NCBI GenBank assembly: GCA_964399475.1
Contig: CAYNRB010000095.1
Coordinates: 1 to 11,388 of the forward strand
Direction: 5' to 3'
Length of the DNA stretch: 11,388 bases
Source of the DNA: QPIN01 sp964399475
GTDB taxonomy: Bacteria > Pseudomonadota > Gammaproteobacteria > Methylococcales > Methylomonadaceae
Shown here: one piece after another, positions 5,017 to 11,388 of the stretch
Layout: each line of letters begins with the position of its first letter
Numbering within the stretch: the first letter of the stretch is position 1
Made by a program: the position numbers and the translations under genes
The notes under the pieces: model-generated
What the model saw: only the letters and a program-made list of their open reading frames with translations
What the model was told of the DNA's origin: nothing
Databases searched by the model: none

Positions 5017-6762
5017 ATGAAAAAAGCAACTATGATCAACTGGTTAAAAGAACGACGAGGTGAAGCAGTCCAGAAAGAAACTAACAATCACTGGATTGAT
5101 ACTCAGTACGATGAATTCCGCTATACACTGACTCTTTCTGGTATAGAAGACCATTTTGATGCTAATGGTTTGTGGCGAGAAAATGGATCTAAACAACAAA
5201 ACATAGTTAATAAATCATCTGATGCCAGGTCAGAGCGTTTGGAGTGGGTGCTAAAACAATGCCAACGCGCTCAATTAAGTCTAATTGCAAAGACCGGAGT
5301 TTATCAACATATTCTAGTTTGGTTGCCCAGTGATATTTGGGAGTTAGCCCTCCGCTTTGATGAAAAAGCCGTGAATCGTTTACAGACACGATTAACAGAG
5401 TTGCATCAGGAAAGCTTTAATGAAAAGCAAAATGATATACGTTACCAGATATTACATTCTGATCAATTACATTACAATGAAATAGCCTTCCAATTTGGTC
5501 ACAGTATTTATATTGCTGGGTCTGAAGAAGCAGCTATCGGTCATATTCAAATTAAGTCAACCAATAGTCATGGACTAACCCAGGCTATAACCGACTTACC
5601 TATCTCTCACGACTCTCGCCTAGAAGGAAATCACAATCAAAACATTTACCAAGGTCAAGAACATATTTTTGTTCTCAATCCAACAAATGATGCTTTTTTA
5701 AAAAACTCGCAAACCTGGACTGTAAATGGCTGTGATTATATCCACATTAAAATCCACAAAGGTTGTTGGCAAGCTTATAATGGAATTAATAATCCAGACG
5801 TACTGATTCACTCTAGCGAAAAAGATAATGAGATTGTCTTCGAAGTACAATCCACTGATAGTAAACAAGGCATGCAGCCAAAACTGTGGATCACATTAAA
5901 TTGTAGCGCTATTATAAAACCTGAAGCACAAGAGCAAGCGGATAATTTCGACTCAACAACCTTTTCAACCCCTCCTCCGACTCAGAACAGCGACAGCACA
6001 ATTTTAATCCAGCCCCCCCTGACTGTAGATTCGACCCTGTTTCTGAGCGATTCTCCGCTCTTGCAACCCGCTCTGATATTAGAAGCTATAGCCTTTCCTC
6101 GAATTGACAGTGCTGCCGGAATGGTTCCTACGCTAAAAAGCTGGCGGATCTGGTTAGACCAAAACGGTGAATTACTAACCCATAACCAGATTACTGATAG
6201 CCAACGCCAATCATTGCCCAATTTCATTGCCCATAGTAATAAAAAACGCTTGTTTTTGAGAGCAACCGAATCTGATCCCTATCAAGCCTTAGAATTACCT
6301 ACAGCAATTCAAATGGGCGAACATTCCATTGAAATCAGCCTTGCTAATTTTCTACCCGAAAGATTTCACGGGGTTTTAAGCTTCCCTTCCCCAGTCATAT
6401 TTAAATTAGAACCCGACAGAGATTACCGCATTGGTCGTAAAACACCACAAAATACACAACATTTAGATATTGATCTTGCTTTTCTCAGCGACCAGAAAAG
6501 TATGGTATGGAATGATCACAGCCCCCATCTTGGACACACTTTGAGTTCACTAGTCTTATCACGATTGAATGTTATAGCGACAGCATCAGAAGAAGGAAAT
6601 TGTCAAATTACAGCACATGGCTCTGCTCCAGTCTATGTTCTAACTGAAGATGAAAATCAGGTGATCACGCTCCAAAGCAAAGAAACCAATGAATATACAT
6701 TAGAATTGAATCAACGATTTATTGTAGGCTGTTTCATTTTACGTTATGGCCTGTGTCCATGA
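5017..6762 (+). CDS. Large protein with C-terminal FHA-like domain
   Basis: This 581-residue protein is not recognised as a whole. Its last part, about residues 463-577, looks like a forkhead-associated domain, a phosphothreonine-binding beta sandwich: YRIGRK (G473, R474), LDIDLAFL, then LVLSRLNV (S515, R516) and AHGSAPVYVL (H534-G535-S536). The usual His of SRxH is Asn (N518) and the usual Asn-Gly after the last Ser is Ala-Pro, so phosphopeptide binding may be altered. Residues 1-200 are mixed alpha/beta; residues 97-165 (HILVWLPSDIWELAL onward) have a layout loosely like the N-terminal domain of actinobacterial FhaA, though I cannot confirm this. Residues 210-300 look beta-rich; residues 302-350 are a Ser/Thr/Pro/Asp-rich linker. 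There is no signal peptide or transmembrane segment. It is a lone gene, convergent with the sulP gene 38 nt away. A signalling or scaffold role is inference. Confidence 0.6.
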   Translation: MKKATMINWLKERRGEAVQKETNNHWIDTQYDEFRYTLTLSGIEDHFDANGLWRENGSKQQNIVNKSSDARSERLEWVLKQCQRAQLSLIAKTGVYQHILVWLPSDIWELALRFDEKAVNRLQTRLTELHQESFNEKQNDIRYQILHSDQLHYNEIAFQFGHSIYIAGSEEAAIGHIQIKSTNSHGLTQAITDLPISHDSRLEGNHNQNIYQGQEHIFVLNPTNDAFLKNSQTWTVNGCDYIHIKIHKGCWQAYNGINNPDVLIHSSEKDNEIVFEVQSTDSKQGMQPKLWITLNCSAIIKPEAQEQADNFDSTTFSTPPPTQNSDSTILIQPPLTVDSTLFLSDSPLLQPALILEAIAFPRIDSAAGMVPTLKSWRIWLDQNGELLTHNQITDSQRQSLPNFIAHSNKKRLFLRATESDPYQALELPTAIQMGEHSIEISLANFLPERFHGVLSFPSPVIFKLEPDRDYRIGRKTPQNTQHLDIDLAFLSDQKSMVWNDHSPHLGHTLSSLVLSRLNVIATASEEGNCQITAHGSAPVYVLTEDENQVITLQSKETNEYTLELNQRFIVGCFILRYGLCP

Positions 6763-6770
6763 TGATTTTG

Positions 6771-6787
6771 AAAGATTATCTTTTTTT
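6771..6787 (+). terminator. Weak hairpin plus T-run after the FHA gene
   Basis: AAAGATTATCTTT is a perfect palindrome around one base and runs into seven T residues, 8 nt behind the stop at 6762. The stem is GC-poor. A looser AT-rich inverted repeat (GAATTC...GAATTC, 6789-6825) follows and overlaps the end of the convergent sulP gene. Together they could separate the two converging transcripts. Confidence 0.35.
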
Positions 6788-6800
6788 GGAATTCTATAAT

Positions 6801-8432
6801 CTAAAGTTTTTTTCTTTGAGAATTCAAATAACGACTCACATTAATAACTTCCAGTGCTGTTCGTGCTTTGGCAAAATTATCAAATATTTCAGCTAATTTA
6901 GTTCCTCCACTGCGTTGCAATAAATCTTTATGGCGTGCAAAAGGTGCAACGATTAGAAGATGATATCCCATGGAGGAACGAATTGCATATTCCTGCTGAA
7001 TATATTCAGCTGCTGAATCATCGAAATAAGCAACAAAATCAAGATTAAGAATTAAATGGCTATCGCGTTTTTCAAAGTGAGGAAGTAATTGATCAATGGA
7101 TGCATAGAAAAAATTCCCATGTATGGTAATCACTTGATAATCAGCCGGATGAGTATCAGTAATTTCAAGCCTATTGGCATGCAAAAGAAAATTTAACACA
7201 GAAAGCAAAATGGCTATCCCAATGCCTGCTTTAAGGCCAATAAACATCACAGTCAAATAAGTTAACCAAAATAGAACCTTGTTTTGCCTAGATCTTAAAC
7301 AACCGCTTATTTTTTTTACTTTAATCATTCCCACACCCACTAAAAAAAGGATGGCAGAAAAAGTTGGCATAGGCATGACTAATAATAAAGGTTGAAGTAA
7401 CAATATAATCAGCACAACCAATATGGATGACAGCATTGCTGCTATTGGCGTTGTTGCTCCTACACCTAAAGCAATACTAGTACGATTAAAACTTCCCGCT
7501 CCAGCAAATGAAGAAAAAAATGACCCTATTATATTGCTAACCGCTTGGGCAAATACTTCTTTTTCATTATTAATTACTTGTCTTTTCTGGATTTTAATAT
7601 CTTTAATAATCACCATACTCTGAGCGAGGCCAATTAAGGCAATAATCAATGCAGAATCAAAAAGATTCAACATCATGCTCTTATTGATAGTTGGCAGACT
7701 AAATGGCAACAAAGTAAAAGGTAAATCACCTATAAACTCAATTTGTGTTTCAAGGGGAGATATTATTAAATGCAGAAAGTAACTGACTAGATAACCCACT
7801 GATAAAGCGATAATAAGAAAAGCACGAGGGAAGGAACGTTTGCTTATCCAACCTACAATCAAGGTTGTTCCACCGATGATTAAAGTATATCGGTTAGTCA
7901 GATCATCCCAGCCCCAAAAAAGCAAGTAAAGTCGCTGATAAAAAAAATCAACGGATGCAGTATTAATACCTGTTATACCATCGAGAGCAGAAAGCATAAT
8001 TAATGAACCGACCCCCGTTGTGATAGCCATAAAGACAACAGGTGAAAAATATTGAAAATATTGACCGCCTCTTAACAACCAAACAATAAACTGAATGACA
8101 CCAACCATCAGTGTCAGTAGCAACACATATTCAATATACAAAGAACTGCCTCTACCCGCCAAGGGTAAAATAGCTGAACTAATCAGAATAGCTGAAGTGG
8201 TATTAGGCCCTCCAACCATGGGTGAACAACCAAACATGGCAGCAATAAAAGTCACAAATATTGCACTGTATAAACCAAATTCGACAGGTACACCGGCTAC
8301 ATAGGCAAAGGTAATGGCTTGAGGAATAACCAGAATTGCTCCGACAAATGCGCTATAGCATTCATCCTTAATCTTGTTTTGGTCCATTCTACATGCTTTA
8401 AAGGGCAGCATTTCTGAGAGCAATGTTTTCAT
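6801..8432 (-). CDS. SulP-family anion transporter with STAS domain
   Basis: This 543-residue inner-membrane transporter of the SulP (SLC26) family moves sulfate or related anions such as bicarbonate, usually with Na+ or H+. The membrane part, about residues 25-420, has many hydrophobic helices and the family landmarks LVIPQAITFAYVAGVP followed by EFGLYSA (34-57), GGPNTTSA (74-81) and AGAGSFNRTSI (310-320). A cytoplasmic STAS domain covers about 432-533, with DFVAYFDDSAAEYI (D471, D472, S473) at its conserved loop. Length and domain order are normal. The gene begins 6 nt after the stop of the cytochrome gene, on the same strand, so the two form an operon; a Shine-Dalgarno is weak (AAGAA about 10 nt upstream). 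Next to a thiosulfate dehydrogenase, sulfate or another sulfur oxyanion is the likely cargo, but the anion cannot be read from sequence. Confidence 0.9.
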   Translation of the reverse strand: MKTLLSEMLPFKACRMDQNKIKDECYSAFVGAILVIPQAITFAYVAGVPVEFGLYSAIFVTFIAAMFGCSPMVGGPNTTSAILISSAILPLAGRGSSLYIEYVLLLTLMVGVIQFIVWLLRGGQYFQYFSPVVFMAITTGVGSLIMLSALDGITGINTASVDFFYQRLYLLFWGWDDLTNRYTLIIGGTTLIVGWISKRSFPRAFLIIALSVGYLVSYFLHLIISPLETQIEFIGDLPFTLLPFSLPTINKSMMLNLFDSALIIALIGLAQSMVIIKDIKIQKRQVINNEKEVFAQAVSNIIGSFFSSFAGAGSFNRTSIALGVGATTPIAAMLSSILVVLIILLLQPLLLVMPMPTFSAILFLVGVGMIKVKKISGCLRSRQNKVLFWLTYLTVMFIGLKAGIGIAILLSVLNFLLHANRLEITDTHPADYQVITIHGNFFYASIDQLLPHFEKRDSHLILNLDFVAYFDDSAAEYIQQEYAIRSSMGYHLLIVAPFARHKDLLQRSGGTKLAEIFDNFAKARTALEVINVSRYLNSQRKKL

Positions 8433-8438
8433 GATTGA

Positions 8439-9287
8439 TTATTCTTTTTTAAGCAAACCTATAGCGATGGCAAAACTCTGTAGTAATCTACTCATCTTAC
8501 CTTGACCCGCAACAACTGGACGAGATTGCTTGTGCAAAAATGCGGCTACATTCCAGGCATTCTGTGCCGAAATAGCTTGATTAATAGTAGACATTTTTGT
8601 TTTGATAAAAGCAGCTGCCAGCTGAATATCATTCAAACCAGAACCTTCAGTGTAAGAATTCATTCCCCAAACAGGCGGATTTCCTGATAAACCTTCACCT
8701 TCAACGCCATGACAGCCAGTACACTGTTGCTGATAAACAATACGCCCATCAATTGGATTGGGATCTTGACCGGATTTTGCTAAAACTGAAACACCCCGTC
8801 CCTCAGGTGTTTGTCCAATCATCTGATTATTTGACAGATAACTGATATAAGTTTTAATTGCCCTGACTTCCACTGCATTTGCAGGCGGCATAACCCCGTT
8901 TAATGAATTCACAAAACATTCTCGTATCATCAAACCCAGATCAGTAAGCCGCCCAGTTTTAGCTCGCCAATGCGGGTATATTCCCGCTATATATAAAGGA
9001 AATTGATCAGCCACAGTCCCCGCTTTTCTATGACAGTTGGTACAATTCAGTTTATTTCCAGTATATCGACTGGCATATTTTTGAGTCTGATTGATAATGT
9101 TATAACCAAAAACCACCGAGCTGTAATAATCATCCAGTAAACTCCGCTTTTTTAAAGTTTCTATATCAGGCACTTGATCAGCAAAACTTATGGAAAATGA
9201 AAACAAACAATAAATCAACAGTATTCCTGGCCTCAAAAATGGATACTGATCATAGAAACCTAAGATAACAAGTGAATGATTCTGCAT
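8439..9287 (-). CDS. tsdA: Dihaem cytochrome c, thiosulfate dehydrogenase (TsdA) type
   Basis: This is a 282-residue periplasmic dihaem cytochrome expected to oxidise two thiosulfates to tetrathionate. It has a hydrophobic export segment (about residues 20-36, ending FSISFA before DQVPD). Haem 1 is CTNCH (C82, C85, H86), followed by the family stretch ECFVNSLNGVMPP whose C124, 38 residues later, matches the unusual Cys ligand of haem 1. Haem 2 is CTGCH (C189, C192, H193), followed by PPVWGMNSYTEGSGLN and IKTKMSTI; adjacent K231-M232 matches the Lys/Met ligand pair described for haem 2 of Allochromatium TsdA. ATG 9287 has no clear ribosome site and leaves an 18-residue leader before the hydrophobic core; a TTG at L18 would give a more usual signal peptide. 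It is the first gene of an operon with sulP. Some relatives work as tetrathionate reductases, so direction is uncertain. Confidence 0.85.
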   Translation of the reverse strand: MQNHSLVILGFYDQYPFLRPGILLIYCLFSFSISFADQVPDIETLKKRSLLDDYYSSVVFGYNIINQTQKYASRYTGNKLNCTNCHRKAGTVADQFPLYIAGIYPHWRAKTGRLTDLGLMIRECFVNSLNGVMPPANAVEVRAIKTYISYLSNNQMIGQTPEGRGVSVLAKSGQDPNPIDGRIVYQQQCTGCHGVEGEGLSGNPPVWGMNSYTEGSGLNDIQLAAAFIKTKMSTINQAISAQNAWNVAAFLHKQSRPVVAGQGKMSRLLQSFAIAIGLLKKE

Positions 9288-9317
9288 AATACATTGGGAT
9301 CAGAACATAAAATTTTA

Positions 9318-9338
9318 AGTATAGACTGAATAATTCAG
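9318..9338 (-). promoter_or_regulatory. Possible promoter and operator of tsdA-sulP
   Basis: On the minus strand TATACT (9318-9323) could be the -10 box, about 31 nt before the tsdA start. Immediately upstream lies the 13-nt palindrome CTGAATAATTCAG (9326-9338), in the spacer region where a regulator could bind. No good -35 is seen, which would fit an activator-dependent promoter. Confidence 0.4.
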
Positions 9339-9568
9339 AAACCCACAAAAACAGCCTGCATTCAAAATTAAATTAATGGAGATCAATAGATAGTTAAGTT
9401 TCTTGAATGCTAAAACATCTTTTAACACTCAAAATACAGAGCTAATAAATACTGAAATCACTATCTTACCTAAACAGCAATATCCTCAATTATTAAATTC
9501 GATATTATTTCTTGATAAGAAAAAAGATAGAGACACTACACTTAAACATAATCCCCACTCTTTAAATA
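9339..9568. other. Gene-free interval between tsdA and vapB
   Basis: This is an AT-rich stretch between two divergent units. No coding frame, repeat or RNA structure was seen apart from the control sites described at its two ends. Confidence 0.4.
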
Positions 9569-9569
9569 A

Positions 9570-9607
9570 TTGACAATTTTGACAAAGCACATACAATTAT
9601 ATATACA
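9570..9607 (+). promoter_or_regulatory. Strong promoter of the vapBC locus
   Basis: TTGACA (9579-9584) and TATACA (9602-9607) are 17 nt apart, a near-consensus sigma-70 promoter 22 nt before the vapB start. A second TTGACA at 9570-9575 makes a direct repeat with a 9-bp period. Toxin-antitoxin promoters are usually repressed by the RHH antitoxin, and such repeats could be part of the operator. Confidence 0.65.
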
Positions 9608-9628
9608 CTTTTAATTACGGTTGGTTTT

Positions 9629-9856
9629 ATGGGAAAAGTTACAATTTATCTAAAAAAAGATATTGAAAAAATGGTTTCGGCGGCACAATCCGCTCATTTA
9701 TCAAAAAGCAAGTGGATAGCAAAATTGATACAAGACAAGGTAGCAAATGAATGGTCACAGTCTGTTATTGACTCTGATGGTTCCTGGAATGAGTTTCCCG
9801 ATTTAAATGAAATCAAATCCAGCACAGGCAAAGATATCCCACGCGAGCCATTTTAA
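9629..9856 (+). CDS. vapB: VapB-type ribbon-helix-helix antitoxin
   Basis: This 75-residue antitoxin would bind and neutralise the following PIN toxin and repress its own promoter. Residues 1-45 have the ribbon-helix-helix pattern: the beta strand KVTIYLKKDI, then helix EKMVSAAQSAHLSKSKWI and helix AKLIQDKVANEW. The C-terminal part (SWNEFPDLNEIKSSTGKDIP) is the flexible toxin-binding tail. The start ATG has only a weak GG-rich site upstream (GGTTGG). Its TAA stop shares its last A with the first base of the ATA at 9856-9858, the place where vapC should begin, so the genes are overlapping and would be translationally coupled. Confidence 0.8.
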   Translation: MGKVTIYLKKDIEKMVSAAQSAHLSKSKWIAKLIQDKVANEWSQSVIDSDGSWNEFPDLNEIKSSTGKDIPREPF

Positions 9857-10251
9857 TATACATTCTAGATACCAATATATTAATTTACTTTTTTAAAGGT
9901 ATGGGTAATGTCCCTTATAACCTTTTAGCAACCTCTCCAAAAAAGATAGCCATTCCATCTATTGTTTTATTTGAGATCGAATATGGAATAGCTAAATCTA
10001 ATTCTCCCGACAAAAGGCTGGCTCAACTTAAAGAAATATGTTCTCTGGTTAACCTGTTACCTTTTGGATCTCAAGAAGCTCGTTTTTCAGCTATAATTCG
10101 GGCTCAGCTAGAAAAAAAAGGCACGCCGATTGGCCCATATGATTTATTGATAGCAGGAACTGCTTTAGCTCATCAGGGAATATTGGTCACAAACAATACT
10201 AAAGAATTCTCTAGAGTTTCAGGTTTAAAAATAGAAAACTGGTATGAATAA
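9856..10251 (+). CDS. vapC: VapC-type PIN-domain toxin with ATA in place of start codon
   Basis: This is a PIN-domain ribonuclease toxin, in its family usually cutting tRNA or rRNA. Read from the ATA at 9856, the protein is 131 residues, the normal VapC length, and opens IYILDTNILIYFFKG, exactly the VapC N-terminus with catalytic D5. Other active-site residues are E40 (LFEIEYGI), D96 (IGPYDLLIAG) and the TNNTKEF stretch (112-118), and it ends SGLKIENWYE. The frame is intact. The expected ATG is ATA (9856-9858). The first ATG is at 9901, which would remove the first 15 residues including D5 and leave a dead enzyme. So either a rare AUA start coupled to vapB translation is used, or the toxin has lost its start by a single G-to-A change. 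Confidence 0.8.
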   Translation: MYILDTNILIYFFKGMGNVPYNLLATSPKKIAIPSIVLFEIEYGIAKSNSPDKRLAQLKEICSLVNLLPFGSQEARFSAIIRAQLEKKGTPIGPYDLLIAGTALAHQGILVTNNTKEFSRVSGLKIENWYE

Positions 10252-10371
10252 CTCAACATACTGATTAGATTTAATGCTGTAGAAATGAACAGGCTCAATC
10301 ATTTTAACAAACCCCAACTTTGGATAATCTCAATCCAAGATATACTTCGCGCGGTCACGGTTGCGGAATTG
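10252..10371. other. Short interval between vapC and the kinase remnant
   Basis: A 40-codon frame from ATG 10285 (MNRLNHFNKPQLWIISIQDI) runs in frame 1 into the kinase-like LASYFLSIARR and stops at 10405-10407. Only its end resembles a known protein; the start looks like a chance fusion with non-coding DNA. Nothing else was seen here. Confidence 0.3.
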
Positions 10372-10984
10372 TTAGCGAGTTATTTTTTGTCGATAGCAAG
10401 GCGCTGAACTGGATGATGATGCTCATGAATTTATATCCTTTGCAGTGGATAGTGCAAACAGAATGCAGACCTTGATCCAGGATCTGTTAGCCTTTTCCCG
10501 AGTAGGCAAGCAAAAACAAAGCCTATCCAGCGTGGATCTGGATCAGACATTGAAGAGCGTTAATAACAGTTTAAAAATTCTAATTGAGGAAAATAATGTG
10601 CAGATAATCTGTGCAGATAACTTACCGGAAGTCATGGCAGATAAATCACAAATGCAACAAGTATTTCAATATCTTATCTCAAATGCGATTAAATATCATA
10701 ACGAAGAACGCACCTGTATTGTTCAAATCAGTTTCAGAAAAGTCAAAAAATTCTGGGAGTTTTCCATTCAAGACAATGGCATTGGCATGGAACCTAAATA
10801 TTTTGACTGTATCTTCGTGATTTTTCAGCGTCTGCATGGCAAAGATAAATATTCAGGCACAGGCATTGGTCTTGCTGTCTGTAAACGAATTATTGAGGGG
10901 CATGGCGGAAAAATATGGGTAGAGTCAAAAATTGAAACTGGATCTACCTTTCATTTTACCCTGCCAGTTAAGTCTAAGGTTTAA
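10372..10984 (+). pseudogene. Sensor histidine kinase, 3' fragment
   Basis: This is the last part of a phytochrome-type sensor kinase. From 10397 the frame reads QGAELDDDAHEFISFAVDSA, NRMQTLIQDLLAFSRVG (second helix of the dimerisation domain), and then a full HATPase: N-box YLISNAIKYHN, G1 DNGIGM, F-box IFVIFQRL, G2 GTGIGLAVCKR, ending GSTFHFTLP. The first dimerisation helix with the phospho-accepting His and all sensor domains are missing. A TAG at 10394-10396 stands where relatives have the Tyr of RRY, and frame 1 just before it (10372 on) reads LASYFLSIARR, similar to the expected helix, so a frameshift is also present. A GTG at 10445 opens the longest frame but is probably not a real start. 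It cannot autophosphorylate. Confidence 0.75.
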
Positions 10985-11036
10985 TAAGCTCTATAACACT
11001 CCCATGCAGGATTTTGCTACTAAAACAAGTGTAATA

Positions 11037-11162
11037 CTAGGAGGCTGTCCGAGAACAGCAACCTTAAAAAAATCAACGCAACATATAGTGTTTTAATTAA
11101 ATTAAAACACTATATGTTGCGTGTCAACTCAGTTATATGTTGGTTCTCGGACAAGCTCCTAG
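11037..11162. mobile_element. 118-bp MITE-like element flanked by CTAG
   Basis: The terminal inverted repeats GAGGCTGTCCGAGAAC (11041-11056) and GTTCTCGGACAAGCTC (11143-11158) match at 14 of 16 positions. Both sides carry CTAG (11037-11040 and 11159-11162), a likely 4-bp target duplication. The element has no coding frame and would move only with a transposase supplied in trans. Ends of the form GAGGCTGTCCGA with a CTAG or TA-centred target fit some IS5/IS1182-type elements, an inference. It lies 52 bp behind the kinase remnant. Confidence 0.75.
11077..11121. repeat. Perfect 45-bp palindrome inside the MITE
   Basis: Two perfectly complementary 22-nt arms, beginning CGCAACATATAGTGTTTTAA and its complement, flank a single central base at 11099. 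In RNA or single-stranded DNA this would form a long uninterrupted hairpin. It could also end transcription coming from either side, although no dedicated T-run follows. Confidence 0.9.
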
Positions 11163-11176
11163 GCAACCTACCATGA

Positions 11177-11388
11177 GTTTTCCCCAAGCTAATAAAAAAA
11201 AAGTACAACAAAACTATACTCACACATCTTGATCCCAAGAAAATCAAGTGGTACCAATTTTTTATGGTGTCACAACAGTATAAAGAAAACTTAATTAATC
11301 TTGATTTTATCAATAAGTTAAATATCTGGTGTTTTTTAATTCATTATACCACCCGCTTATGGTGTCAAGATGAAATCACCACTAATTT
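11177..11388 (+). CDS. Open frame running off the right edge, unknown
   Basis: Frame 2 is open from 11177 to the last base of the window. It contains LDPKKIKWYQFFMVSQQYK, ENLINLDFINKLNIWCFLIH and YTTRLWCQDEITTN, a composition that looks protein-like (Trp, Tyr, Lys-rich). The only ATG in frame is at 11264. An ATG at 11173 is in frame 1 (MSFPQANKKKVQQNYTH) and would connect only through a frameshift near the A-run at 11194-11202. I do not recognise the family. It may be the start of a gene, a decayed one, or chance. Confidence 0.3.

Noticed and set aside
5207..5389. Minus-strand frames opposite the FHA gene (5207-5389 and 5982-6227)
   Set aside because: Both lie inside a long intact gene on the other strand with no supporting features.
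7423..7623. Plus-strand frames inside the sulP and tsdA genes (7423-7623, 8095-8304, 8502-8687)
   Set aside because: All are antisense to well-supported genes and have no start signals or recognisable product.
10611..10820. Second plus-strand frame inside the kinase ATPase domain
   Set aside because: The other frame carries the N, G1, F and G2 boxes.
11110..11313. 67-codon minus-strand frame
   Set aside because: It begins beyond the MITE edge, runs into the palindrome, and has no ribosome site or recognisable sequence.

Overview
The window is an AT-rich stretch of a bacterial chromosome. The family resemblances (thiosulfate dehydrogenase, SulP transporter, DUF937/YidB, dodecin, Rpn, VapBC, IS4-type transposase, phytochrome-type histidine kinase tail) point to a gammaproteobacterium, plausibly a sulfur oxidiser of the Beggiatoa/Thiothrix type. 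That placement is inference from gene content only. Decayed genes and palindromic mobile sequences are unusually dense, as in an accessory region or a genome with many insertion sequences.

Layout. 1-1068 holds a frameshifted IS4-family transposase carrying a full YREK signature. 1158-2480 is a mosaic. Two separated pieces of one Rpn/YhgA-like nuclease gene lie on the minus strand (C-terminal piece about 1158-1490, N-terminal piece about 2359-2480). Between them sit an intact DUF937 gene, a dodecin gene broken by a frameshift and an in-frame stop, and an inverted repeat pair. 2685-4053 is a two-gene plus-strand unit of a HAD-family phosphatase and a glutathione S-transferase-like protein whose reading frames overlap. 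4054-5016 has no intact gene; it holds a possible lipoprotein remnant, a 130-bp MITE-like palindrome and a second palindromic repeat of about 135 bp.

5017-6762 encodes an unfamiliar 581-residue protein with an FHA-like C-terminal domain. Convergent to it, on the minus strand, is a two-gene unit (9287 down to 6801). It starts with an exported dihaem cytochrome c of the TsdA thiosulfate dehydrogenase type and continues, 6 nt later, with a SulP anion transporter ending in a STAS domain. Thiosulfate oxidation in the periplasm next to a sulfur oxyanion transporter is the clearest metabolic theme.

9570-10251 is a vapBC toxin-antitoxin locus with a strong promoter. The toxin frame is complete but begins with ATA where an ATG would be expected. 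10372-10984 is the 3' part of a sensor histidine kinase with an intact ATPase domain and no phospho-accepting histidine. It is followed by a 118-bp MITE-like element (11041-11158) flanked by CTAG, with a perfect 45-bp palindrome at its centre. An open frame of unknown identity runs off the right edge.

No RNA gene or CRISPR array was seen. The most interesting points are the ATA start of vapC, the split rpn gene with its foreign-looking filling, the FHA protein, the tsdA-sulP pair and the palindromic elements.
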